Below, one piece after another: positions 39,962 through 48,631 of a stretch of DNA of 64,000 nucleotides. Position 1 is the stretch's first letter. Each line of letters starts with the position of its first letter. This DNA comes from Methylorubrum aminovorans (GTDB lineage: Bacteria; Pseudomonadota; Alphaproteobacteria; Rhizobiales; Beijerinckiaceae), in NCBI RefSeq assembly GCF_022179725.1, contig NZ_BPRC01000011.1, positions 62,001 to 126,000 on the forward strand. The letters are read 5' to 3'. Both the position numbers and the translations under genes were made by a program. The notes under the pieces were generated by a model, which saw only the letters and a program-made list of their open reading frames with translations, was not told the DNA's origin and did not search any database.

Positions 39962-39995
39962 TGCATCGCAAGGTAAAATTTTTTGCATTGCAGCA
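39962..39995. promoter_or_regulatory. AT-rich TGC/GCA repeat region upstream of the ribbon-helix-helix gene
   Basis: On the minus strand CTGCAATGCAAAAAATTTTA is followed by CCTTGCGATGCAGC. TGC-AAT-GCA fits the TGC-N3-GCA form reported for the PHB regulator PhaR, and AAAATTTT is a strongly AT-rich core in a GC-rich genome. It may be a promoter with operator. Confidence 0.4.
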
Positions 39996-40116
39996 AGAGG
40001 GGGGGCGTCGGCTTCGATGGATGTCGGCGATCGTCCTTGGCGAACCGTCGGACGATCCAACGCGGAAGCGCGCGTTCGAAGAGCGACTTAGCGAGGCGTA
40101 ACGGCAGAACGCCGCC

Positions 40117-40827
40117 TCACGGCTCCAAGTATTCCCGCCAGACGGCGTTTGTTCCGAGGCTCTCGACAAAGCTGCCATGCCGCAGGCGCTCCGCTTCGGT
40201 GAGCCGGCTGCGTATCGGCCGGGGTCCGACAGAGCCCGAATCAGGCAAGGCCGCGACCGTCACGCTTCCGGCGGGTTCGGCGATGCTGAGCCCCAGGCTG
40301 GTCTGCTTGCCTCCCAAGAGTTCGACGTAGACCTCGGCCAGGATCTGCGCGTCGAGCAGCGCGCCGTGCTTGACCCGGCGGGTGGTGTCGACGCCGTAGC
40401 GGTTGCACAGGGCATCGAGGTTGTTGGCCGCGCCCGGATGCTTGCGGCGGGCGAGCAGCAGGGTATCGACCACGTCCTCCAGCGGAATCGGCTTCGGTGC
40501 GGCGGGCCCGAGCTTAGCGAACTCCATGTTGAGGAAGCCGACGTCGAAGGGCGCGTTGTGGATCACCAGCCGCGCATCGCCGCAGAAGGCGACGAAGGCA
40601 TCGACCACATCGGCGAAGACCGGCTTGTCGGCGAGCATGGCATCCGAGATGCCGTGGACCGCGAACGCCCCCTCGGACACCGCCCGCTGCGGGTTGATGA
40701 GCTGGTGATAGAATTTACCGGTCTGGACGTGGTTGATCAGCTCGACGCAGCCGATCTCGATCAGCCGGTCGCCGTTCTTGGCGTCCGTACCGGTGGTCTC
40801 GGTATCGAGGACGATCTCGCGCAGCAT
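40117..40827 (-). CDS. dnaQ: DNA polymerase III subunit epsilon
   Basis: 236 aa. The DEDDh exonuclease motifs are visible: Exo I IVLDTETTG, Exo II NAPFDVGFLN and Exo III KHGALLDAQILAEVY. It supplies 3'-5' proofreading to the replicative polymerase. ATG40827 was chosen over 40875 because GGAA lies 8 bases upstream and the exonuclease begins at once. In Caulobacter-type genomes dnaQ follows coaE directly; here a HicAB pair lies between them. Confidence 0.93.
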   Translation of the reverse strand: MLREIVLDTETTGTDAKNGDRLIEIGCVELINHVQTGKFYHQLINPQRAVSEGAFAVHGISDAMLADKPVFADVVDAFVAFCGDARLVIHNAPFDVGFLNMEFAKLGPAAPKPIPLEDVVDTLLLARRKHPGAANNLDALCNRYGVDTTRRVKHGALLDAQILAEVYVELLGGKQTSLGLSIAEPAGSVTVAALPDSGSVGPRPIRSRLTEAERLRHGSFVESLGTNAVWREYLEP

Positions 40828-41095
40828 GTTTTTGGTTCCGTGGCCGGCGGGAAGAGTGCGATGGGCCATTGTCATCGGAAAGCGTTACCGAGGCAGGCAA
40901 GGCTTCGAGCTACCTCTCAGAGCGCAACCCTACTCAGCCGCAGCAAGGGCGGACGATCATGACGACAAGGCCTGACGGGTCTGAGCAGGGCTGGAGCTGA
41001 TACGGTGCCATGTCAGATGAGGAGCGGCTCACCGCGGTTCGGGCCGATCCTGATGAACAACCTTCAATGCAGCGGATGCCACGAACGGCGCTGGA

Positions 41096-41323
41096 TCAAC
41101 CGACGGCGCGTAAGGGCGTGTGCGTGGGCTCCGGGATTCCATGGCCGAGTTCGCGTGCCATCTCGATCCAAGCATCGATCGCCTCGCGCACGTTCCGAAG
41201 CGCCTCCTCCGGGGTGTCCCCATCGGACATGCATCCGGGCAGGTCGGGCACCGTGGCAGCAAACCCGCCGCCATCGTCGGCGGTGAGTGGGGTGATCACG
41301 ACCGGATAGGTGAGTTCGTTCAT
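41096..41323 (-). CDS. hicB: HicB-like antitoxin
   Basis: 75 aa of the HicB partial RNase H-like fold: YPVVITPLTADDGGGFAATV, then PDLPGCMSDGDTPEEALRNV and a final amphipathic helix AIDAWIEMARELG. No C-terminal DNA-binding domain is present. Its ATG overlaps the hicA stop by four bases. It would bind and block the partner HicA ribonuclease. Its GGG.FAA.VPDLPGC core is very typical, so the assignment is secure. Confidence 0.87.
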   Translation of the reverse strand: MNELTYPVVITPLTADDGGGFAATVPDLPGCMSDGDTPEEALRNVREAIDAWIEMARELGHGIPEPTHTPLRAVG

Positions 41324-41562
41324 GGAGCGTCTCTAACTCTGTCGATGAACCGAACGAGGTCGCGGATGTAGATGGGTTTGATGGGTCTCTTCGCGGGAAT
41401 GGTCAACTTCTCGCGTTGTGTCGGGTGACCCACCCCAAAGTGCGAACCACCGCCACGAGCGGATCGGCAATCGATATTGAACTCTGAGCAAACCGCTTTC
41501 ACGTCCGCGATGGTCCATCCAGCCTTCGGATTGGCTCGCATCGCCTCAAGGCGCTTCGACAT
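41320..41562 (-). CDS. hicA: HicA-like mRNA interferase toxin
   Basis: 80 aa with the double-stranded-RNA-binding-like HicA fold. The catalytic His41 lies in GGGSHFGVGHP, and LTIPAKRPIKPIYIRDLVRF is the conserved strand-helix end. It should cleave mRNA when free of HicB. It is the first gene of the toxin-antitoxin pair (toxin before antitoxin, the HicAB order) and overlaps hicB by four bases. GGGAG precedes the ATG. The flanking DNA to 41690 is much more AT-rich than the chromosome, a sign of acquisition. Confidence 0.85.
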   Translation of the reverse strand: MSKRLEAMRANPKAGWTIADVKAVCSEFNIDCRSARGGGSHFGVGHPTQREKLTIPAKRPIKPIYIRDLVRFIDRVRDAP

Positions 41563-41615
41563 AGCGAATCATCTCCCAACAAATTGGAGACGATTTTTGC
41601 AAAACAGCCTTAAAA

Positions 41616-41657
41616 AGCCCTTTAGCGCGGAGTTTGCATCAATCGGGTTAAAGGGCT
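41616..41657. repeat. AGCCCTTTA / TAAAGGGCT inverted repeat upstream of hicA
   Basis: AGCCCTTTA at 41616-41624 faces TAAAGGGCT at 41649-41657 in an AT-rich stretch 54-95 bases upstream of the toxin start. It may be the operator bound by the HicAB complex or by another regulator, or a second terminator for coaE, since TTTTTAA follows the arm on the minus strand. Confidence 0.5.
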
Positions 41658-41660
41658 GTT

Positions 41661-41681
41661 AAAATAAAGCCACGCTTGGCT
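41661..41681 (-). terminator. intrinsic terminator after coaE
   Basis: On the minus strand AGCCA (41681-41677), loop AGCG and TGGCT (41672-41668) make a short stem followed by TTATTTT. It lies 16 bases past the coaE stop and isolates the toxin-antitoxin pair from the upstream operon. Confidence 0.65.
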
Positions 41682-41696
41682 CCTCCTGAAGCCTTC

Positions 41697-42326
41697 TCAT
41701 GCGGAAGGGATGGTTTGGGTTGTCAATTGCGAGACGATCCGCCCCACCTCGGCTTCCGCGTGGTCGAACCCGCGGCTCGTGTCGATCACGAAATCCGCCC
41801 GCGCCCGCTTCTCGGCATCCGGCATCTGCTTGGCGCGGATCGCCTCGAACGCGGCCTCGGTCATGCCGGGGCGGGCGAGCACGCGGGCTCGCTGAACCTC
41901 CAGCGGCGCGGTGACGACGAGGACGGCGTCGCAGCGGGCCTCGGCCCCGGTCTCGAACAGGAGCGGGATGTCGAGGACGACGAGCGGCGCGTCCGCGTGG
42001 CGAGCCAGGAAGGCGCGGCTCTCGTCGCGGACCAGCGGATGCACGATCGCCTCCAGCCGCGCGAGCTGTTCGGAATTTCCGAGCACCGCCGCGCGCAGCG
42101 CCGGCCGGTTGACGCCGCCCTCCGGCGTCAGGGTGCCGGGAAAGGCATCTCCGATCGCCCGCGCTGCGGCGCCGCCCGGCCCGTAGAGGGCGTGGACCGC
42201 CGCGTCCGAATCGTGGACCGGGACGCCGCGGGCGGAAAACATCGCCGCGGTGGCCGATTTGCCCATGCCGATCGAGCCGGTGAGGCCGAGCACCACGGGG
42301 CGGCGGGGTGGATCGGTCGCGCTCAT
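41697..42326 (-). CDS. coaE: dephospho-CoA kinase
   Basis: 209 aa. The P-loop is [16 protein letters not shown], followed by [14 protein letters not shown] and the lid/CoA-binding region LEAIVHPLV. It phosphorylates dephospho-CoA in the last step of CoA synthesis. ATG42326 overlaps the aroE stop by four bases (ATGA). An earlier in-frame start at 42395 would overlap aroE by over 70 bases and was rejected. It belongs to the origin-proximal maf-aroE-coaE-dnaQ set. Confidence 0.95.
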   Translation of the reverse strand: MSATDPPRRPVVLGLTGSIGMGKSATAAMFSARGVPVHDSDAAVHALYGPGGAAARAIGDAFPGTLTPEGGVNRPALRAAVLGNSEQLARLEAIVHPLVRDESRAFLARHADAPLVVLDIPLLFETGAEARCDAVLVVTAPLEVQRARVLARPGMTEAAFEAIRAKQMPDAEKRARADFVIDTSRGFDHAEAEVGRIVSQLTTQTIPSA

Positions 42327-43159
42327 GCCGCGGCAAGGTCCGCGACGATCTTTTGGCGCAGGGCCGGCGTCACCGCCGGGCGCAGGCCGAACCACGCGGC
42401 AAAGCCCGGCACCGCCTGGTGCAGCAGCATGCCGAGCCCGTCGACCGCCGCGAGCCCCCGCGCCCGCGCCGCGGCCAGAAGCGGCGTCTCAAGCGGCACG
42501 TAGACGATGTCGGCCACCGCCGCGCGGTCCGGGAGCGGGGCGAGGTCGAGCGCGAGCGGCGGATGCCCGGCCATGCCGAGCGAGGTCGTGTTGACGAGGA
42601 GCCCGGTCTCGGCGAGCGCCTCCGGCACGGCCTCCCAGGCCAGCGCCGCGACGTGATCGGGGTCGAATTCGGCCAGCGCCCGCGCCCGCTCGGGGCTGCG
42701 GTTGGCGACGCGGACCGAGAGCCCCCGCTCTACCAGACCGACGACGATGGCCCGCGCCGCGCCGCCCGCGCCGAGCACGAGGGCGGTCCCGCCGGTACGC
42801 TCGGCCCAGCTCTCACCGAGGCTCTGATCGAGATGGGCGATGAAGCCCGGCGCATCGGTGTTGTCGCCGCGCACGCGGTCGCCCTCGACGATCAGCGTGT
42901 TCACTGCCCCGATTCTTTGCGCACGCGGTGTCAGCGAATCCGCGAGGCGGTAGGCCGCCTCCTTGTGCGGGATGGTGACGTTGCCGCCGGCAAAGCCCGA
43001 ACCGGGCAGCCCGCGGACAAACGCCTCGAAGGCGTCGGGCGCCACGTCGATGCGCTCGTAAGTGCCGTCGAGCCCGTGCTCGGCGAGCCAGTGGCCGTGG
43101 ATCAGCGGCGAGCGGGAATGCCGGATCGGGTGGCCGACGACGAAGGCCCTGAGGGTCAT
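42323..43159 (-). CDS. aroE: shikimate 5-dehydrogenase
   Basis: 278 aa. The substrate site [12 protein letters not shown], the catalytic Lys in [10 protein letters not shown], and the NADP-binding [10 protein letters not shown] with NRSPERA are present. It reduces 3-dehydroshikimate in aromatic amino-acid synthesis. It ends inside the coaE start (ATGA) and follows the cation-transporter gene by 28 bases on the same strand. Confidence 0.95.
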   Translation of the reverse strand: MTLRAFVVGHPIRHSRSPLIHGHWLAEHGLDGTYERIDVAPDAFEAFVRGLPGSGFAGGNVTIPHKEAAYRLADSLTPRAQRIGAVNTLIVEGDRVRGDNTDAPGFIAHLDQSLGESWAERTGGTALVLGAGGAARAIVVGLVERGLSVRVANRSPERARALAEFDPDHVAALAWEAVPEALAETGLLVNTTSLGMAGHPPLALDLAPLPDRAAVADIVYVPLETPLLAAARARGLAAVDGLGMLLHQAVPGFAAWFGLRPAVTPALRQKIVADLAAA

Positions 43160-43187
43160 GAAATCCTGCCGAAAACGTCGAGGGACA

Positions 43188-44189
43188 TCACGCGGCGCAG
43201 CCCTTCGGCAGCGTGCAGGCGGTCTGCCCCTCGATCTCGATCTGAAGGGTGGCGTGGCCGATCCCGAAGCGCACCCGCAATTCGTCCGCGGTCTCCTTGA
43301 GGAAGTGCGGATGGTTCGCCTCGCCCGCCACGACGAGATGGGCGGTGAGCGCCGGCTCGGTGGTGCTCATCGGCCAGATGTGCAGGTCGTGCAGTCCGCG
43401 CACGCCGGGGCGAGCGGCGAGGTAGGCCCGCACCGCCTCCGGGTCGATGCCCGGCGGCACCGCGGCGAGCGACATCGCCACACTGTCGCGCAGCAGGCCC
43501 CAGGTCGCGGCGATGATGAGCGCGGCGATGACGAGGCTCACCAGCGGGTCGAGCCAATCGAAGCCGGTGGCGAGGATGACGAGGCCCGCGAGCACCACGC
43601 CGGCCGAGACCGCCGCATCGGCGACCATGTGCAGGTAGGCGCCGCGGATGTTGATGTCGCCCTTCGCGCCGTTGGCGAACAGCCAGGCGGTGAAGCCATT
43701 GATGCCGATGCCGATCCCGGCCACCACCATCACCGTGGTGCCGGCGACCGGCGCCGGTTCGAGGAAGCGCTGCACCGCCTCGACGATGATGCCGCCGGTG
43801 GCGACCAGAAGCACCACTGCGTTGAACAGGGCGGCGAGGATCGAGGAACCGCGCAGGCCGTAGGTGAAGCGGGCCGAGGGCGCGCGCTTGACCAGCACCG
43901 CGGCGATCCAGGCGGCGACGAGGCCGAGCACGTCGGAGAGGTTGTGGCCGGCATCGGCCACCAGTGCCATCGAGTTCGACAGCCAGCCGTAGAACGCCTC
44001 GACCCCGACGAAGCCGAGATTCAGCGCGATGCCGATCGCGAAGGCCGGCCCGAAATTTTTGGGGGTGTGAGCATGCCCCCCATGTCCGTAAGCGTGGGCA
44101 TGGCTGTGCCCGGCCTGATCGTGGCCGTGATCCGAATGGGCGTGATCGTGCTGATGACCTTGCCGCTCACCCTGCCGATGGTCGTCCAT
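43188..44189 (-). CDS. cation diffusion facilitator (zinc/cobalt efflux type) with His-rich N-terminus
   Basis: 333 aa. The first 40 or so residues hold about a dozen histidines in H-x/HD repeats (GHQHDHAHSDHGHDQAGHSH), a metal-binding tail. Six transmembrane helices follow, with the metal site ALVADAGHNLSDV in helix II and HMVADAAVS in helix V, plus a C-terminal cytoplasmic CDF domain. These match the CzcD/ZitB/DmeF group that exports Zn2+, Co2+ or Cd2+ by proton antiport. It lies between maf and aroE, which are neighbours in related genomes, so it is probably an insertion. Confidence 0.9.
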   Translation of the reverse strand: MDDHRQGERQGHQHDHAHSDHGHDQAGHSHAHAYGHGGHAHTPKNFGPAFAIGIALNLGFVGVEAFYGWLSNSMALVADAGHNLSDVLGLVAAWIAAVLVKRAPSARFTYGLRGSSILAALFNAVVLLVATGGIIVEAVQRFLEPAPVAGTTVMVVAGIGIGINGFTAWLFANGAKGDINIRGAYLHMVADAAVSAGVVLAGLVILATGFDWLDPLVSLVIAALIIAATWGLLRDSVAMSLAAVPPGIDPEAVRAYLAARPGVRGLHDLHIWPMSTTEPALTAHLVVAGEANHPHFLKETADELRVRFGIGHATLQIEIEGQTACTLPKGCAA

Positions 44190-44203
44190 CGTCCCTCGCC
44201 GTG

Positions 44204-44848
44204 TCAGAACGCCAGCAGGCCCATGCCCCGCAGCCGCGCGAGGAGAGGTGTAAGCGGCAGGCCGAGGATGGTCGAATGGTCGCCCTCGACCCGCTCGAAC
44301 AGGTGGATGCCGAGCCCCTCGAGCTGGTAGGCGCCGACCGAGGTCGTCACCGCGACGCCCGCGAGCCGCAGATAGGCGTCGATGGCCTCCGCATCGAGGG
44401 GGCGCATAGTCAGCCGCGCCGTCTCCGCGAAGTCCTCCGCCCTGCCGTCGCGCAGGATCGCCACCGCCGAATGAAGCTGGTGGGTCCGGCCCTGGAGCCG
44501 GGCGAGATGGGCGTGCGCGGCCTTGAGATCGGCGGGCTTGTGGAAGATCCGGCCCTCGCATTCGAGCACTTGGTCGGCGCCGATCACGACGCGGCCGGGA
44601 TGGCGGGCGGCCACCTCCGCCGCCTTGGCACGGGCAAGACGCCGCGCCAGGTCCACCGGGACAATCTCGCCGCCCTCGGCCTCCAGCGCGCGCTCGTCGA
44701 TCCGCGCGGGCGCCGTCTCTACCGGCAGGCCGGCGCCCGTCAGGAGGTCGCGCCGGGTGGCGCTCGCCGAGGCGAGAAGGAGGGGCGCCGGGGCGCGCCA
44801 GAGGGAGGAGCCCGGGAGATCGACGGGCAGATCAGAAATCCCAGTCAT
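44204..44848 (-). CDS. maf: Maf family nucleotide pyrophosphatase
   Basis: 214 aa. The Maf motifs are present: LLASASATRRDLL near the N-terminus, VIGADQVLECEGR, and GAYQLEGLGIHLFERVEGDH. The family hydrolyses dTTP/UTP or modified nucleotides to cleanse the pool. Its ATG at 44848 lies 17 bases inside the upstream GT61 gene, indicating read-through from that gene. The first 18 residues are variable, so a slightly later start is conceivable. It is an origin-cluster gene. Confidence 0.92.
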   Translation of the reverse strand: MTGISDLPVDLPGSSLWRAPAPLLLASASATRRDLLTGAGLPVETAPARIDERALEAEGGEIVPVDLARRLARAKAAEVAARHPGRVVIGADQVLECEGRIFHKPADLKAAHAHLARLQGRTHQLHSAVAILRDGRAEDFAETARLTMRPLDAEAIDAYLRLAGVAVTTSVGAYQLEGLGIHLFERVEGDHSTILGLPLTPLLARLRGMGLLAF

Positions 44849-46592
44849 CGAGGCACTGCTTCAGTTGGGTGGGGCAGATCGTGAAATCGGACTGCATACC
44901 GAGGCCCGGCCGGTCGCTGGTCCCGTGCAGGGCGTGGTAACCTCCACCCTTGAGGCTCGTCAGATCGAAGAAGAAATCATCGATCATGTCTCGGTTGGTC
45001 ATGGCGAGGAGGCGCAGGCCGTCGGGCGCGAACAGGATGTTGGCGAGCGCCGCCCCCATCGCGCCGACCACCCGTTCCGCTCCCGCGAACAGGGCGACCT
45101 GATCGCGAAAGCTCAGCGTTTCGGGATGCACGGTGCGATAGCCCCGCTCGGCGAGCAACGCCTCGACCTCGGCCTCGTTGATCAGCCGCCGACGGCCCCA
45201 GCGGTTGCGGCTGACGTAGAGGCGAGCCGGGCCATCGCCGTCACCCATCGCCGTCCGGAGCCGGGCGGCGGCCTTCAGGATGAGGGGCGACTTCACCCAG
45301 GGCTGGACCGTCACCGGCGTCGGGTAGACCAGTTCGCGGAACCGTACCTCGCGCCGGCCGAGCCAGATCGCCTGTTCAGGGGCGATCCCAAAGGGCGCGA
45401 GCGAGTCGAGATAGACCGTCCGCATTCCCGGATGATCGTTGAGCACCACCCGGACGCGGCGCAGATCGACGGTCTCGCCCGCCTGCACGATCCTCGGCAG
45501 GCCCTCGACGATCCAGTGGCCGTAGTTCTCGTCCCATTCCTGGGTGAGCAGGACCGTCGTCTCGTCGACGTGCAGGGGCGCCGCCTCGGGGCCGGCCGTC
45601 TTGGGATTCGCAATCTCGACATGGGCCGTGCCGTCCGCGTGGAAGCGCAAGCTCTCGTTCTGCTCACCGGGCGGGATGTTGGTCAGGCTCTCACGAACCA
45701 GATGCTCGCCGCACCGGATCATCCCGGAGCGGAACACCACGGCGTCGCGGAGGGTGCAGACCAGGGATTCGGGCGGCACCACGGCCTCGTCGGCGTGTTC
45801 GGCGACGATCGCGGCGACCCAGTCCGGCGCACCGACGATCCGCGGCACGCCGCGGCGGTAGGACGGCCGGCCGAAGCTGCGTGCGGGCGGATCGGACAGA
45901 TCGCGGGCGTCGGCGAGACGCAGCCGCCGGATCGCGCGGCGATGCTTCTTGAGGACACAGCCCCGATCCCGGACGCGGACGTGATCGGTTTCGGCGAGGA
46001 TGGTCTCGGCCGCTCCGTCGTCCGTCTTCCGCGCCGGTTCCCCGAGCAGGCGGCGGGCCACGCCCTCGACGAAGCGGTATGGCTCCGGATCGCTGCCGAG
46101 GGAGAGGTCCGCGATGAGGTAGATGCCGCCTGGCGCGAGTTGCCCATAGAGGGCGCGCAGGCATGCGACGTGGCCCCGGCTTGCGCGGGCGCGGTGATCG
46201 GCGATGACGGCGGGCGCCGAGGAGAAGGCGAGCCGGGTGGCGAGGTCTTCGAGGAAGGCCGGATCGGCGTGGTCACCGGTCTCGACGTGCAGGCGGGTTG
46301 TGAAGCGCTCGGGCGCGGGCTCCGGCACGGCGCGGCGAACCGCGATGATCCGGGCCTGCGGGAAGAAGTCGTGCCACACGGCGACGTCTTGCCAGCCCTC
46401 ATCGACTAGAACGACGACGACGATCGGTTTCAGGCGCACCGATGCGAACAGTTCCTCGTAGAAGGCGATCGCGTCGTTTTCGCCTTCGACCGCCGGCACC
46501 GGCTCGCTGCGACGCCATCGGCGCCACAGAGGGCGGAGCCGGAAGCGGCTAGGCCGCCCACCGGAGAGCCAGCTCACATCCGCATCTGGCAT
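44832..46592 (-). CDS. two-domain protein: SAM-methyltransferase-like region fused to GT61 (DUF563) glycosyltransferase
   Basis: 586 aa. Residues about 40-200 resemble a truncated class I methyltransferase of the TylF/cephalosporin-hydroxylase type (RIIAVRRAVPEP, ETGDHADPAFLEDLA, LAPGGIYLIADLSLGSD), lacking a clear glycine-rich motif I. Residues about 290-586 are a GT61 domain: LTQEWDENYGHWIVEGLPRI, RLYVSRNRWGRRRLINE, and GAMGAALANILFAPDG. It probably adds a sugar to a surface polysaccharide; donor and acceptor are unknown. ATG46592 has AGGA about 10 bases upstream. It forms a pair with the GT61 gene 56 bases upstream and overlaps maf. Confidence 0.78.
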   Translation of the reverse strand: MPDADVSWLSGGRPSRFRLRPLWRRWRRSEPVPAVEGENDAIAFYEELFASVRLKPIVVVVLVDEGWQDVAVWHDFFPQARIIAVRRAVPEPAPERFTTRLHVETGDHADPAFLEDLATRLAFSSAPAVIADHRARASRGHVACLRALYGQLAPGGIYLIADLSLGSDPEPYRFVEGVARRLLGEPARKTDDGAAETILAETDHVRVRDRGCVLKKHRRAIRRLRLADARDLSDPPARSFGRPSYRRGVPRIVGAPDWVAAIVAEHADEAVVPPESLVCTLRDAVVFRSGMIRCGEHLVRESLTNIPPGEQNESLRFHADGTAHVEIANPKTAGPEAAPLHVDETTVLLTQEWDENYGHWIVEGLPRIVQAGETVDLRRVRVVLNDHPGMRTVYLDSLAPFGIAPEQAIWLGRREVRFRELVYPTPVTVQPWVKSPLILKAAARLRTAMGDGDGPARLYVSRNRWGRRRLINEAEVEALLAERGYRTVHPETLSFRDQVALFAGAERVVGAMGAALANILFAPDGLRLLAMTNRDMIDDFFFDLTSLKGGGYHALHGTSDRPGLGMQSDFTICPTQLKQCLDDWDF

Positions 46593-46648
46593 TGGTGGAA
46601 GATCCTGCGCGCCTCGTCCGCCGGCGACGGCGGCGGGCCGCGCGCCCC

Positions 46649-47794
46649 TCAAAGAAGGCCTTCGAGCCAGTCGAGGCCCATGTCAATGTCCTCAGACGCG
46701 ATCGAGAAGCGGCCGTTAAGCCCGCAGGCGGTACCCACCACGTAGCCGCTCTCGTGTCCGAGGGCGTGGTCGAGGGAGCTTTGCAGGAAGCCGGTGTTCT
46801 GGCCGCCCTCCTGCAGGGACAGGATCCGTGCGCCGAACGGCACGAAGAGCGTGTTGTGCAGGCCCGATCCGTACTCGCCGCAGATCGTGCCGGCCGTCCG
46901 GAACAGCGCGACCTGTTCGCCGATGCCCATCGACTCCGGCCGGACGATGCTGAAGCCGCGCGCTTGCGCCTTGGCCTCGAACATCTCCCGTTCCACGAGA
47001 TGGCGCCGGCCGAGCGTGCCGGGATTGATAGAGCGCGCGACGAGCAGCTTGCGCCGTTCTGGCTGTCGGCGACGCGCCGCGAAGGGCCAGGGGAAGCACG
47101 GCCCTGACCGGTTGCGTCCGCCCGGCAGGCGGCTGAGCAGGAAATCGCGGACCCGTCCCATGGTCGGCGAGGCCCGGCCCAGGAAGCGTAGCAGCGTCGG
47201 CACGACCAGAACCCGACATTCGACGAGTTCTGCCAGCCTGTCGTAGACAATGATCTGATCGTCGGCGATTCCCAGCAGCCGAAGCCATTGCCGCGCGAAG
47301 GCCGGGGTGTCGGCAGGCAGGAGATATCTCTGGCGGCGAATGTCGTAGCCGGCCTCCTCGAGCAGGACGAGTTTAGGTAGGAAATCGACCAGCCAGTGCC
47401 CGTAGAGCAGATGCCCGGCGCCGGCGAGCAGCACGACCTCGCCCTCGATCCGGCGCCGGCTCAGGCTCGTCCAGAGCCGCGCGATCTCGCGAGTCGCGTT
47501 CGCGGCGTCCTCGGGCGTCACGCCGAGCTGGTACGACCAAGCGAGCGCGCCATCGATCAGGATGTGTCCCGCCGCCGTCACCGCCGCCGGCCCAATGCGG
47601 TAGAGGCTGGTGCCGAGCTCGACGCTCTGCCCGAAATACTGCCGCAGCAGCAGGGGGGTGACCTGCCCGATCAGGAAGTCGGGCGGCCGGATCGAGGCAC
47701 GTCGGGAGAGGCTGAGATCGGTCACGCTGCCGTGACCTGCCTCGACCGCCGTCCGCAACTCGACGATGGGCGGTGCTGCCAGGGTCGGTTCCAT
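46649..47794 (-). CDS. GT61 (DUF563) family glycosyltransferase
   Basis: 381 aa. GT61 motifs are visible: GHLLYGHWLVDFLPKLVLL in the middle and GEYGSGLHNTLFVPFGARIL near the C-terminus, with KLLVARSINPGTLGRRHLVE between them. No transmembrane helix, so a cytoplasmic transferase in polysaccharide assembly. It starts 6 bases after the ppsR stop, so it is transcribed with ppsR. Together with the downstream fused GT61 it interrupts the usual ppsR-maf adjacency. No polymerase or flippase for a capsule lies nearby. Confidence 0.82.
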   Translation of the reverse strand: MEPTLAAPPIVELRTAVEAGHGSVTDLSLSRRASIRPPDFLIGQVTPLLLRQYFGQSVELGTSLYRIGPAAVTAAGHILIDGALAWSYQLGVTPEDAANATREIARLWTSLSRRRIEGEVVLLAGAGHLLYGHWLVDFLPKLVLLEEAGYDIRRQRYLLPADTPAFARQWLRLLGIADDQIIVYDRLAELVECRVLVVPTLLRFLGRASPTMGRVRDFLLSRLPGGRNRSGPCFPWPFAARRRQPERRKLLVARSINPGTLGRRHLVEREMFEAKAQARGFSIVRPESMGIGEQVALFRTAGTICGEYGSGLHNTLFVPFGARILSLQEGGQNTGFLQSSLDHALGHESGYVVGTACGLNGRFSIASEDIDMGLDWLEGLL

Positions 47795-47800
47795 GCGCCT

Positions 47801-48631
47801 TCAGGTCGCGATGAACTTGAGGCGGTGCTCGCGGTAGAGGTCGAGGATCGCGGCAGCCGTCTCCTCGATCGAGCGGCGGGTCACGTCGATGGTCGGCCAG
47901 CGGTACTTGGCGCAGAGCCGGCGCGAGGCGGCGATCTCGTCGGCCACCGATTCCCGATCGACATAGGCCGAATTCTCGTCGGCCTTGAGGCTCAGCAGGC
48001 GGTTCTGGCGGATCTGCACGATCCGCTCCGGACTGGCGATCAAGCCGACGATCAGCACCTTCCTCGCCCGCTCGAAGCTCGGCGGCAGCGGCATCGACGG
48101 GACGAGGGGGAGATTGGCGGTCTTGAGCCCGCGATTGGCAAGATAGATCGAGGTCGGGGTCTTCGAGGTGCGGCTGACGCCGATCAGCAGCACGTCGGCC
48201 TCGTCGAGGTCGTCGGGCAGCGCCCCGTCGTCGTGGGCGAGCGTGAAGTTCATCGCGTCGATGCGCTTGAAATACTCGGCGTTGAGCATGTGCTGCGCGC
48301 CCGGTCGCTCGGTCGAGGTCGCGCCGAGATAGGAGCGCAGCAGCGCGTGCACCGGCTGGAGCACGTTGAGCGTCGGCGATCCGGTCTCGCGGCAGGCCTC
48401 CTCCAGGCGCTCGATCAGCTCGTGGCCGACCAGCGTGTAGAGCACGAGGCCCGGCGCCGCCTTGATCTCGGAGATCACCCGTTCGAGCTGCGCGCCCGAG
48501 CGCACCAGCGGGTAGACATGCTCGATCGCCGAGATGCCCTCGTACTGCACCGCCGCGGCACGCCCGACATTGATCAGCGTCTCGCCGGTGGAATCCGAGA
48601 CGAGGTGGAGATGGAAGTAGCTGCGGCTCAT
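47801..48631 (-). CDS. ppsR: PEP synthase / pyruvate phosphate dikinase regulatory protein (DUF299, RP001-type)
   Basis: 276 aa. The DUF299 core has FHLHLVSDSTGETL at the N-terminus and a P-loop-like LIGVSRTSKTPTSIYLANRG at about 150-170. The C-terminal RYCAKYRWPTIDVTRRSIEE region is present in the form LCAKYRWPTIDVTRRS. It is an ADP-dependent kinase and Pi-dependent pyrophosphorylase that inactivates and reactivates PEP synthase or PPDK. In Caulobacter and Rickettsia the homologous gene borders the replication origin opposite hemE; the same holds here. Confidence 0.93.
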   Translation of the reverse strand: MSRSYFHLHLVSDSTGETLINVGRAAAVQYEGISAIEHVYPLVRSGAQLERVISEIKAAPGLVLYTLVGHELIERLEEACRETGSPTLNVLQPVHALLRSYLGATSTERPGAQHMLNAEYFKRIDAMNFTLAHDDGALPDDLDEADVLLIGVSRTSKTPTSIYLANRGLKTANLPLVPSMPLPPSFERARKVLIVGLIASPERIVQIRQNRLLSLKADENSAYVDRESVADEIAASRRLCAKYRWPTIDVTRRSIEETAAAILDLYREHRLKFIAT

